Origin: a virus
Reading direction: 5' to 3' (one strand)
IMG/VR virus record: IMGVR_UViG_3300013099_000004
Coordinates: 1 to 56,737 of that record
DNA: 56,737 nt
This document shows, piece after piece, positions 49,314 to 56,737 of the stretch (the stretch's first letter is position 1; every line of letters begins with the position of its first letter). A model generated the notes under the pieces. The model worked only from the letters and a program-made list of their open reading frames with translations, searched no databases and was not told the origin of the DNA. The position numbers and the translations under genes were made by a program.

Positions 49314-52025
49314 ATGCCTAAACAGAGCAAAGTATATAAAGACTTCTATGGTGGCAGATGTACTGGTATCGAAAAAGCCAAACTCCCTGATAGCTGTTTA
49401 GCAGATATGTTTAATACAATGGTTAAATCTGATGGTACTATTGATGTAATGTATCAACTTAAAACACATAGTACATTTACTGACGATATATCATCATATA
49501 GTTCAGATGTAGATAACAATGGCGGTTTATATATATTTAACCATAATAGGAACATAATAGATGATAGGCTTACTATATCATCTATTTCAAGTAGTAGCGG
49601 TACTGTATATAATACGTCAACTGCACACGGACTTAGTGTTGGTGATATAGTATTCCATGCTGGGTTTACTGTAAATGCCCATAACGGCAAAAAGACTATA
49701 ACTAGTGTGCCTTCGTCTACATCATATAAGACAGGTGATACCAATACAACTGCTGATAGCGGATATGCATACAAACTAAGTGGTTTAGACCCAGTAGATG
49801 GGGTTGACTTACTATTTGCGGATTCAAATAATAAAATACATCTTCTTGACATTGAGAATAATACCGTGCTTAAAGATTTTATTGATATAGGGTACTCTAC
49901 TGCAACAGATACAGGAATAAGATATTATACTGCTAATAATACATTGTATGTTAGCAGTTTTAATGCACAATCTTCTATCAGTGGTGCTAAGTATAAACAT
50001 ACATATATACATAATACTATCTGTGGTGTTGATACACATGATGCTTGGTATTTAGTAAATGCTGCAACAATACAACCTGAGTATTCTGTTATAAGTTCAT
50101 ACCCATCATCGTTTTCTTACAGATACCACGACACAGTTGATACAGGAAGTAGTACTACTACTAAATTAGTATCCTCCGAATTAGAAGATTACGGTATTGG
50201 GAGTTCTCCTACTGAAACATATCATATATTTTATAAAGACTATGATGGATATGGTATTGTGAGTAACGACGGATTTGTCGATATTGTTTCCCAAGGTGCG
50301 TCACCTTACTCTATAACAACTAACACATTATCTATCAATTGGAACACAGTTAAGCAGTATCTAGTATTACCCCCTGCTGGAAAAGGTATAGGAGTAAACA
50401 TATATAGTACTGGGGGCAGTGTTTATGACAAAGATGGTACGTGGGATATAGGTTACTACGAATTTGCAACTACATTTGTGTATGTTGATGGACACGAATC
50501 TTTACCGTGTAGAATACCGGGTGGTAACAAGATAGAGGTTACAGCATCTAATGATGTATTAGCCGTACTTATTACAGCATCATTACCTTATAGGGATGAT
50601 ATAGTTGGTAGTAGAGTATATTATAGGTCATTTAATACATCTGATGAGTGGAAACTATTTGTAGATATTGATTTTGCTAAAGGCTACAGACTTACAACTT
50701 ATGACGAATTTTCAGGTGGTTGGCATAGTATCGGAACATCAGGTAGTGATGACTTCGCTGAATTACTTACAGATAGTATTTATGATACAGCAGATAGATT
50801 AATACCAGTATATGACCCCTCACCAGAAACATATCGTAGTATTAATGGCTACCTACAAGACGAAAATTCAATAGATATTTACTATAATACAGTTACTACA
50901 GGTGAAGGGCGTGCATGGTTTGGTGACGTTATAACAAAAGATGATAATGGCAATCTTGTAAGATATAATGACAGACTGATGTATAGTCCTGTAGGCAAAT
51001 ACTGTATAGCTCCATCATCGTATTACGTAGATATAGTACCATCTGATGGTAAGGCTATTACAGCAGTACAATACTATGAAGGCAAAATACTTGTATTTAA
51101 AGGGGTTAACATATATGTAATTGACGTATCTCAAGGTAACCCAGCTAACTGGTATATTGAACAACAATTTAACTGTGGTGGGGATAACTTAATAAAAGAC
51201 AATAACATAGTAGTTACTGATGCCGGGGTTGTTTGGGCTTGTAATACTGGGTGCTTTATATACAGTAATGGGAACATATCTAACTTACTTTATAAGCGGT
51301 TTGGTACTGAGGGCGGAGGTAATATAACCGTAAATACACAGGCAGACTGGGAGACATATGTAGCTGCTCCCACATGTAGAGTAGGTTATGACCGTAATAG
51401 CAGACAAATTATTGTAGTAGGCTCATATCTTACTAGTACTTCTAATGGAGCTATTACATACGTTTACAATGTAGATACTGGTACATGGAGCAGGGGGGAC
51501 ACTACATATGCTAACCCAGATATTACAAGTACCGACAAGATTACTAACTTTGTTACTACAGAGAATAGCTTGCTTACTGTGTATAGCAACAATAATGCCT
51601 CAGATGGTATATACTTAAAAACATGGGAATATGACACTTTAAATAGGTACAGAGATACTTATGTATATACTAAGATGGATGACTTTGGATTTCCTGGTAG
51701 AATTAAGCACATATATGGTATAGCAGTTAAGTATAAGGCTGGTAACTGGACATTAGAAGGAGATGATATAACACACAGCTTACGCTATAGGACCATAGAC
51801 AGCGATGGAAACCTCGGCTCTTGGCAAGTATTAGCATTTACATTACACAACACAAGTTCTTATCGATATGATATATATAAGTTTTCGGGTACTGATATAT
51901 TGTCAGCTCAAGCACTACAAGTAGCAGTTAATGTTACTGCTAACCCTAATACTGCATATTACTATAGTATAGCCGAAATTAAGATTATATATAGGCCTAT
52001 CCTTAAACGAGCGCCAACTGATTAG
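49314..52025 (+). CDS. Tail nozzle/stabilisation-like protein, 903 aa
   Basis: Large beta-rich protein. The N-terminus (YKDFYGGRCTGIEKAKLPDSCLADMFNTMVKSDGTIDVMY) and the mid region (YIVDVSQGNPANWYIEQQF, TDAGVVWACNTGCFIY) resemble T7 gp12/P22 gp10-like nozzle proteins of short-tailed phages. It ends in a jelly-roll-like domain. GGAGG precedes ATG. It probably plugs or builds the distal tail tube. Confidence 0.78.
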   Translation: MPKQSKVYKDFYGGRCTGIEKAKLPDSCLADMFNTMVKSDGTIDVMYQLKTHSTFTDDISSYSSDVDNNGGLYIFNHNRNIIDDRLTISSISSSSGTVYNTSTAHGLSVGDIVFHAGFTVNAHNGKKTITSVPSSTSYKTGDTNTTADSGYAYKLSGLDPVDGVDLLFADSNNKIHLLDIENNTVLKDFIDIGYSTATDTGIRYYTANNTLYVSSFNAQSSISGAKYKHTYIHNTICGVDTHDAWYLVNAATIQPEYSVISSYPSSFSYRYHDTVDTGSSTTTKLVSSELEDYGIGSSPTETYHIFYKDYDGYGIVSNDGFVDIVSQGASPYSITTNTLSINWNTVKQYLVLPPAGKGIGVNIYSTGGSVYDKDGTWDIGYYEFATTFVYVDGHESLPCRIPGGNKIEVTASNDVLAVLITASLPYRDDIVGSRVYYRSFNTSDEWKLFVDIDFAKGYRLTTYDEFSGGWHSIGTSGSDDFAELLTDSIYDTADRLIPVYDPSPETYRSINGYLQDENSIDIYYNTVTTGEGRAWFGDVITKDDNGNLVRYNDRLMYSPVGKYCIAPSSYYVDIVPSDGKAITAVQYYEGKILVFKGVNIYVIDVSQGNPANWYIEQQFNCGGDNLIKDNNIVVTDAGVVWACNTGCFIYSNGNISNLLYKRFGTEGGGNITVNTQADWETYVAAPTCRVGYDRNSRQIIVVGSYLTSTSNGAITYVYNVDTGTWSRGDTTYANPDITSTDKITNFVTTENSLLTVYSNNNASDGIYLKTWEYDTLNRYRDTYVYTKMDDFGFPGRIKHIYGIAVKYKAGNWTLEGDDITHSLRYRTIDSDGNLGSWQVLAFTLHNTSSYRYDIYKFSGTDILSAQALQVAVNVTANPNTAYYYSIAEIKIIYRPILKRAPTD

Positions 52026-52044
52026 ACATATAGGAGTTATAAAT

Positions 52045-52266
52045 ATGACACTATATTCAGACACAATGCATAATGCACAACAGTTGATGACTAAAAGGCT
52101 TAGACGTACGAAGCAAGATAATATTGTTATAAGTGATTCTCCTCCACATAACAAGGATTTAGGAGAGGGTGGAATGATATTAGCATTTGACAGCGGGGAC
52201 TTATATATGTATATTAAGGTAAAGGGCGTGATATATAGGAGCAACGCCTTTATGAAAATAAAATAG
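52045..52266 (+). CDS. Small late protein, 73 aa
   Basis: Basic N-terminus (MTKRLRRTKQDN) then beta-rich part. AGGAG precedes ATG at 52045. Lies between the nozzle-like and internal virion genes. Not recognised. Confidence 0.66.
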   Translation: MTLYSDTMHNAQQLMTKRLRRTKQDNIVISDSPPHNKDLGEGGMILAFDSGDLYMYIKVKGVIYRSNAFMKIK

Positions 52267-52276
52267 GAGTAATACT

Positions 52277-52798
52277 ATGGCTTCAGCATCAGCATATAAC
52301 AAGTTAAGTACTGCTTACGCTAGTTACTCTAAACTACGTCGTGATACTAGTAAAGAGCTATCTACACGTATTGCAGACATAAAGCGTAAGATTAAAGAGG
52401 ATGAGGAGAGATTTAAAGAGTTACAGTTAATGGCTGTAGCGGGGGTTGCTTTAGCTTCAGTAGCTTCAGCACGTGCTGAACGTAGTAAGGATTATGTTGC
52501 CGGACTTGAAAATATTGGTGCAGGCGACGAAGCTAAACTAAGTATATTAGATAAGCTCGGTATTACATCTGCTGTGCCTAAAAACAATACTATTATTAAT
52601 GATATTAGACTTACTGGCGATATAGTACGTGAGGGTGCACCATCAAGTATGCGTATGGCTTCAATACAACCAGTATACAGTGTTAATACTGGATTAGTAA
52701 GGTCATACGGCCGAGCACTACGACAAAATAATCCACTATCATCTATACTCAGGGAACAAGTATTTAGAACAGCTAATCCATTAGACCAATATAAATAA
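52277..52798 (+). CDS. Internal virion protein-like, 173 aa
   Basis: N-terminal charged helix (RRDTSKELSTRIADIKRKIKEDEERFKEL) and a hydrophobic Ala/Val segment (MAVAGVALASVASA), then basic C-terminus. First of a run of four genes in the position of T7 gp14-16-like internal proteins; likely part of the ejection apparatus. Confidence 0.66.
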   Translation: MASASAYNKLSTAYASYSKLRRDTSKELSTRIADIKRKIKEDEERFKELQLMAVAGVALASVASARAERSKDYVAGLENIGAGDEAKLSILDKLGITSAVPKNNTIINDIRLTGDIVREGAPSSMRMASIQPVYSVNTGLVRSYGRALRQNNPLSSILREQVFRTANPLDQYK

Positions 52799-52810
52799 GA
52801 GGATATAATA

Positions 52811-53470
52811 ATGGGACTTAGTTTAAATTATACAGCCTCTACCGCAGTTACTGGTAACCCATATATAATAGGTGCTGCATTTGTAGCTGACATAGTTACA
52901 TCTATATTAGGTGATAGGGCTAAAGCAAAGAGAGAACGTCAATTACAACAGTCCTATATGGATGCTTTCAAGTCTTTGTTTGGCGCTGAGAAACCATTAG
53001 AGGAAATGTATTCTGCACGTAAAGATATTATATCAAGTCAACGTACTAGCACTCTATCACAACTTGTAGAAAGTACAGGTTATAGTATGTATGATACGCT
53101 AAGCGCTATAAGTAACCGTTCTGGTGTTGGTGGCTTCGCTGATTCTGGTATTACAAGAGTAATGCGTGAAGATGCAGCAGAGCGTCTTGGTGCTGAATAC
53201 ATGTATAACAGAGGCAGCATGATAGACCGGTTTAATGAGCAGATTTTAAGTGCTTCACAGGAGTACCAGGATAGACTTAGTGAGTTAGCTGCACAGAGGG
53301 CAAAGCTACAAGCTCAATATGTAGCTGCTGGCGGAAACGCTGATGCCTTTGACAAAGAAATGGAGCGGTATAATTATGAACAAAGTACATTACATAATGC
53401 AACTAATATAAGTATAGATACATTGGATTATGGATTTAGCATCGATAACTACAAGTTTAGGATTATGTAA
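52811..53470 (+). CDS. Internal virion protein (T7 gp14-like position), 219 aa
   Basis: Ala/Gly-rich hydrophobic start (IIGAAFVADIVTSILG, about 20-35), then a helical, coiled-coil body with Gln/Glu/Arg (LQAQYVAAGG) and a short C-terminus. Compatible with a channel-forming ejection protein; no homology can be checked here. Confidence 0.68.
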   Translation: MGLSLNYTASTAVTGNPYIIGAAFVADIVTSILGDRAKAKRERQLQQSYMDAFKSLFGAEKPLEEMYSARKDIISSQRTSTLSQLVESTGYSMYDTLSAISNRSGVGGFADSGITRVMREDAAERLGAEYMYNRGSMIDRFNEQILSASQEYQDRLSELAAQRAKLQAQYVAAGGNADAFDKEMERYNYEQSTLHNATNISIDTLDYGFSIDNYKFRIM

Positions 53471-53487
53471 CATATAAGGAGTATATT

Positions 53488-54744
53488 ATGGCTTTAGGAG
53501 CAGCAGCACACGCAGCAGAAGTAATGCAAGCTATAGCTGAGATAGGCAAAATAAGTAATAGAGCTGCTGATATAAAAGATGAAAGAGCATTTCAGACAGC
53601 TCTCACGATATATACACAGCAAGCCGAATCTAAAAGGCGGGCATATGAAATGCAGCTTGCTAATGCCTTAAATGAGTATAACAGTATACAAGCTCAAAAG
53701 CGTGAAGCTTTAAAGTCTTTAAGCCGTATTGGCTTAATGGATAAGGCTAAAGGCTTACTTGAAACTACTACTACTGACTTTAATACTATACTCAATAATG
53801 AAGTAAATAAGCATGAGCTTAAGCTTGATACCCTAGCTGAGCAGGAATCATTTTATAAAGGTAAGATAGACGCAGTATCACAGCTTATAAGTAGTGAAGA
53901 AGCTAAACTTAATAAAGCTTTTAGTATATACAATAGGTATAGTAAAGGTACTACAAGTCCATTACTCGGTGAAGCTTTAAAGATTGCAGAAGCTGATAAG
54001 GACTTTAATATGAATGCCCAAGAGGCTGACGCTATACGTAAAATGCTTGAAGGTAGAGAATATTCAGAAGAGGCAATACAAGGTGTATTTGACAAGTTAC
54101 CTGAATTACTGCAACAAGATAGAGCTACAAGTCTTGAAGAGCGTAAACTTGATATTTATAGTGCAGATGTGGCTTCAAAGACTAGGTCTAATGAGTTAGT
54201 TGCATTTGACAATATGCGTAAATTGGCTTATACCATGTTGGAGGCTAAGCTCCATACCATAGATGGCGAAGACCCAAAAGCTGTAGCTGGTGCATATAAA
54301 GAATGGTATGACTGGACCAATGAGCTATATAAGCAGTATGGCTATTCTGGTATTCCTAGCGGATTAATTAATATACCCCCTCCTGAAGAAGTAGCTAAGA
54401 AGCCTGGGCTTATTAAGCGTGTAGTTGAAACATTGTTTGATAAAGAACGTTTGTATGGTAACCTACCTGAGTACCCCAATCCGCTTGTAAGAAGTACTGC
54501 ACCTAGTGCTGGCGGAGGTGGAGCTGGTTATACTAAACAGCCGAAAACTACTACTACTAAACGTAGCAAGCCTACATCTAATAAAAAGACTACTACTAAG
54601 AAAACTACTGCTAAAAAGACAGCTACACCAACTAAGGCTTCTGCACCTAGTAATACAGCTAACAGTATCAAGCAATTCTTAGCAGGAGCGGGAATCAGGT
54701 ATTCAAGAAACAAGCATAGCAGAAATGAGTGGAATACATTTTAA
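53488..54744 (+). CDS. Internal virion protein (T7 gp15-like position) with Lys/Thr-rich tail, 418 aa
   Basis: Long helical protein (about 1-330). After a Gly-rich turn (SAGGGGAG), residues about 345-390 are a low-complexity run of TTTKRSKPTSNKKTTTKKTT and TATPTKASAP, as in histone H1-like tails, before a short conserved-looking end. It suggests DNA binding during ejection or packaging. The stop overlaps the next ATG as TAATG. Confidence 0.72.
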   Translation: MALGAAAHAAEVMQAIAEIGKISNRAADIKDERAFQTALTIYTQQAESKRRAYEMQLANALNEYNSIQAQKREALKSLSRIGLMDKAKGLLETTTTDFNTILNNEVNKHELKLDTLAEQESFYKGKIDAVSQLISSEEAKLNKAFSIYNRYSKGTTSPLLGEALKIAEADKDFNMNAQEADAIRKMLEGREYSEEAIQGVFDKLPELLQQDRATSLEERKLDIYSADVASKTRSNELVAFDNMRKLAYTMLEAKLHTIDGEDPKAVAGAYKEWYDWTNELYKQYGYSGIPSGLINIPPPEEVAKKPGLIKRVVETLFDKERLYGNLPEYPNPLVRSTAPSAGGGGAGYTKQPKTTTTKRSKPTSNKKTTTKKTTAKKTATPTKASAPSNTANSIKQFLAGAGIRYSRNKHSRNEWNTF

Positions 54745-56737
54745 TGGCTTACAATGATAACATGATAAACCCTAATAAGTTATTAGACCATGCAGTAGCT
54801 GGTTATGATTACTATCATAGGCGATATGCTCCAGATAGGTCATTATTCACTGATGCATTTAACACTATTGCGTCAGGTGGTTTAGACTCAATTGAAATGG
54901 TAGCGAAAGCTTTAACAGCAGCAGGTATCCCAGCTGATGGTGTTGTAAGCTCTATACGTAAATACAAAGCATCAGTAAGCTGGGATGACCCTTCTAGAAA
55001 GTATTACGAAGATGGTGCAAGGCGCACTATAATGGATATATTAAGGTCAACAGCACAGAGTCTTGGTACTAGAAGCCTTGGTATAATAGCTGGTGGGGCT
55101 ATTGGGTTAGCCACTGGCGGTCCGGCAGGTATGATAGCAGGCGCTGCTGTAGGAGCTACTATTACAGGTGGTCCTATCTATGGCTTATCTACTTATTACG
55201 ACTTTATGGAAGACGCACGTAATCATGGTATTCCAGATAGTACAGTACGTAATGATGCTATTCTAGCTGCTGTAAGTGAAGGCGGGTTAGAAATGGCTTC
55301 AGACCTTATATTTGGTAGACTTATGGGCTTATTCGGCTCTGGTAAAGAAGCCACTAAATCGTTCATGAAATCACTTGCAGAAAAGACTACAGTAGGTCAA
55401 TTTACTAAAAAGTTTATGGTATCATATCTTAAGACCGCTGCTGAAGAGATCCCTACCGAACTAGCCCAAGATTATTTTAGCTATCATATCAGGAAGAATG
55501 CAGGATTACCTGTACCTCCGGACCTTGAAGAATCATTAAAGAATACTGCAATAGTTACGGCCGGTACATCAGCATTGTTTGCTCTTGGTGGTCTTGGTGG
55601 TTCAGAACTTCGTAAACGATACTTAAAGGCTAAACTAGATGCAGCTACCTTGTTAACGGAAATACAAAGTAATAATCCTGACTTCGATATAAACGATATT
55701 AACAAGATAGAACTTACTGAAGAGCAAGTAAATAAGGCCAGAGAAATTAATGATACCATGATGCTCGGTTATGATGAGTATATGAAATACATGGAGGATA
55801 TCGAGAAAGGAAGAAGAACCTTAGCTGATATGGTTGCTATAGCTAGTAGGTTTGGGCCTGTAATATTGTGGAATACAGATAAAACATTACGTAATCAAGA
55901 AGGAAGAGCAGTATTAGGCTCTGCATTTAAAGGGAGGGGGACTGTAGGAATACCGCACCCACTTATAATAGGGCATGAATTAGGACACCACCTCATATAC
56001 CATAACTTTATTAACTATAAAGGATTAGGGATACCTAAAAGCGAAATAATAGCTATAAGTAAGTTACACAGACGTAATGTATATAAGGCTAAGTACCCAA
56101 ACCTTAGCGATAAAGACCTTGATAAGGCTGTTGAAGAAGAAGCCTACAATGGCCAGAACGACTGGAAGTATGTAAAAGAGGGCTTAAGCGACTTTGTAGG
56201 ATTGTATTTATATAACCCTGATATAGTACGCAAATTAGCGCCTAGGGCATCTAGCTTAATAGGGGAACAAATAGACAGGATAACAAGAGACCCACAAGAT
56301 ACAGCTGAGGTTACTGCTCTACTTACTGCCTATAGTTCATTACAACATAAAACATATAGTAAATTTATGCAAGCCGATAAGCAAGGTAAAATTACTACTG
56401 ATAATATGGCTGTTCCTGATGTTGGCCCTGAAGCTTTAATGAATGACACAGCTACTGAGTTTGAAGATGTAATGAATATCTTAAAGAACGAGTACAATGT
56501 AGCTGACGACGCAACTGCTGGCTTTATGACTAACATAATATTAAGACGTGGCGGCTTACCAGAAGAACCTACTGCACGTAACAGATACATAGAACTGGTG
56601 AAGTGGTCAACAGATACAGCATTTAAGACTAAGGTCAAAGGTATAACTAATTTATTTAACCCATGGGTGTCAACACGTTACGGCTTTGCAGACCTTGAAG
56701 CTAAAACTGGTGTTGCAGGATTACATAAAACTGCTAA
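54744..56737 (+). CDS. Giant internal virion protein, N-terminal part with HExxH metalloprotease motif (joins 2..2455)
   Basis: Open to the end of the window; continues in frame through the repeat to base 2455 (1,441 residues). Residues about 112-145 and 271-290 are Gly/Ala-rich hydrophobic segments (GGAIGLATGGPAGMIAGAAV; TSALFALGGLGG) that could insert in membranes. Residues 411-416 are HELGHH, the HExxH zinc ligand motif (His411, Glu412, His415). A later acidic segment (Glu479, Asp483 in EGLSDFVGLYLYNP) could supply the third ligand. It is the last gene of the late operon and resembles phage polyvalent ejection proteins. Confidence 0.88.
   Translation, partial: MAYNDNMINPNKLLDHAVAGYDYYHRRYAPDRSLFTDAFNTIASGGLDSIEMVAKALTAAGIPADGVVSSIRKYKASVSWDDPSRKYYEDGARRTIMDILRSTAQSLGTRSLGIIAGGAIGLATGGPAGMIAGAAVGATITGGPIYGLSTYYDFMEDARNHGIPDSTVRNDAILAAVSEGGLEMASDLIFGRLMGLFGSGKEATKSFMKSLAEKTTVGQFTKKFMVSYLKTAAEEIPTELAQDYFSYHIRKNAGLPVPPDLEESLKNTAIVTAGTSALFALGGLGGSELRKRYLKAKLDAATLLTEIQSNNPDFDINDINKIELTEEQVNKAREINDTMMLGYDEYMKYMEDIEKGRRTLADMVAIASRFGPVILWNTDKTLRNQEGRAVLGSAFKGRGTVGIPHPLIIGHELGHHLIYHNFINYKGLGIPKSEIIAISKLHRRNVYKAKYPNLSDKDLDKAVEEEAYNGQNDWKYVKEGLSDFVGLYLYNPDIVRKLAPRASSLIGEQIDRITRDPQDTAEVTALLTAYSSLQHKTYSKFMQADKQGKITTDNMAVPDVGPEALMNDTATEFEDVMNILKNEYNVADDATAGFMTNIILRRGGLPEEPTARNRYIELVKWSTDTAFKTKVKGITNLFNPWVSTRYGFADLEAKTGVAGLHKTA
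56615..56737. repeat. Terminal direct repeat, right copy
   Basis: Exact copy of the first 123 bases. Removing one copy gives a 56,614-bp unit. The sequence cannot say whether the virion DNA has true short terminal repeats, is circularly permuted, or whether this is only assembly overlap. Confidence 0.97.

Overview
This window is the complete, circularly assembled genome of a tailed bacteriophage with a podovirus-like (short-tailed) gene set. The first 123 bases are repeated exactly as the last 123, so the true unit is a 56,614-bp circle or a permuted/terminally redundant linear molecule. One very large virion gene runs across the junction. The DNA is A+T-rich, and nearly every gene has a strong AGGAGG-type ribosome binding site and is packed with 1-4 base start/stop overlaps. 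This suits a low-GC host that uses Shine-Dalgarno initiation (Bacillota-like or similar); the host cannot be fixed from sequence alone. Stops are TAA, TAG and TGA, so the standard bacterial code applies. I see no integrase, repressor, RNA polymerase, CRISPR array or reverse transcriptase, so a lytic lifestyle is the simplest reading.

Layout: two arms diverge from a control region at about 28.9-29.5 kb. The left arm (2.45-28.94 kb, all minus strand) is the early/replication arm. It holds a T4-type lysozyme, a fused uracil-DNA-glycosylase/3'-5' exonuclease/family A DNA polymerase, an ERCC4-type nuclease, a RecA-like (Sak4-like) ATPase, a PD-(D/E)XK exonuclease, a candidate ssDNA-binding-like protein, a metallophosphoesterase, an N6-adenine methyltransferase, an SF3 (D5-type) helicase, a candidate sliding clamp and many small conserved phage proteins. 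Two repeat-rich stretches in this arm look like origins or control regions: TGACA/TGTCA words at 11.66-11.97 kb, and a 14-bp iteron-like array plus a 10-bp inverted repeat at 27.65-27.81 kb. A tRNA-like element (19.16-19.28 kb) and a second structured element with the same terminal stem (18.23-18.36 kb) lie among the small genes.

The right arm (29.5 kb to the end and on to 2,455, plus strand) is the late arm. It encodes a membrane protein, terminase small and large subunits, portal, scaffold, major capsid protein, a capsid accessory protein, a 1,332-residue coiled-coil tail protein, two paralogous beta-rich proteins, a LamG/beta-propeller receptor-binding protein, small neck/tail proteins, a three-gene membrane cassette (candidate holin/spanin), a tail nozzle-like protein, and finally internal virion proteins that resemble the T7 gp14-gp15-gp16 ejection machinery in order and character. 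The last of these is a 1,441-residue protein with an HExxH zinc-protease motif.

Likely workflow: early genes replicate and process DNA (polymerase, helicase, clamp, recombination nucleases), and late genes package it by terminase into a portal-bearing head. The short tail carries sugar-binding/hydrolase-like domains, and the internal proteins probably form a conduit for DNA entry. No primase was recognised next to the helicase. Possible RNA-level control shows as an anti-Shine-Dalgarno hairpin before the capsid gene and a multi-hairpin element after the capsid accessory gene.
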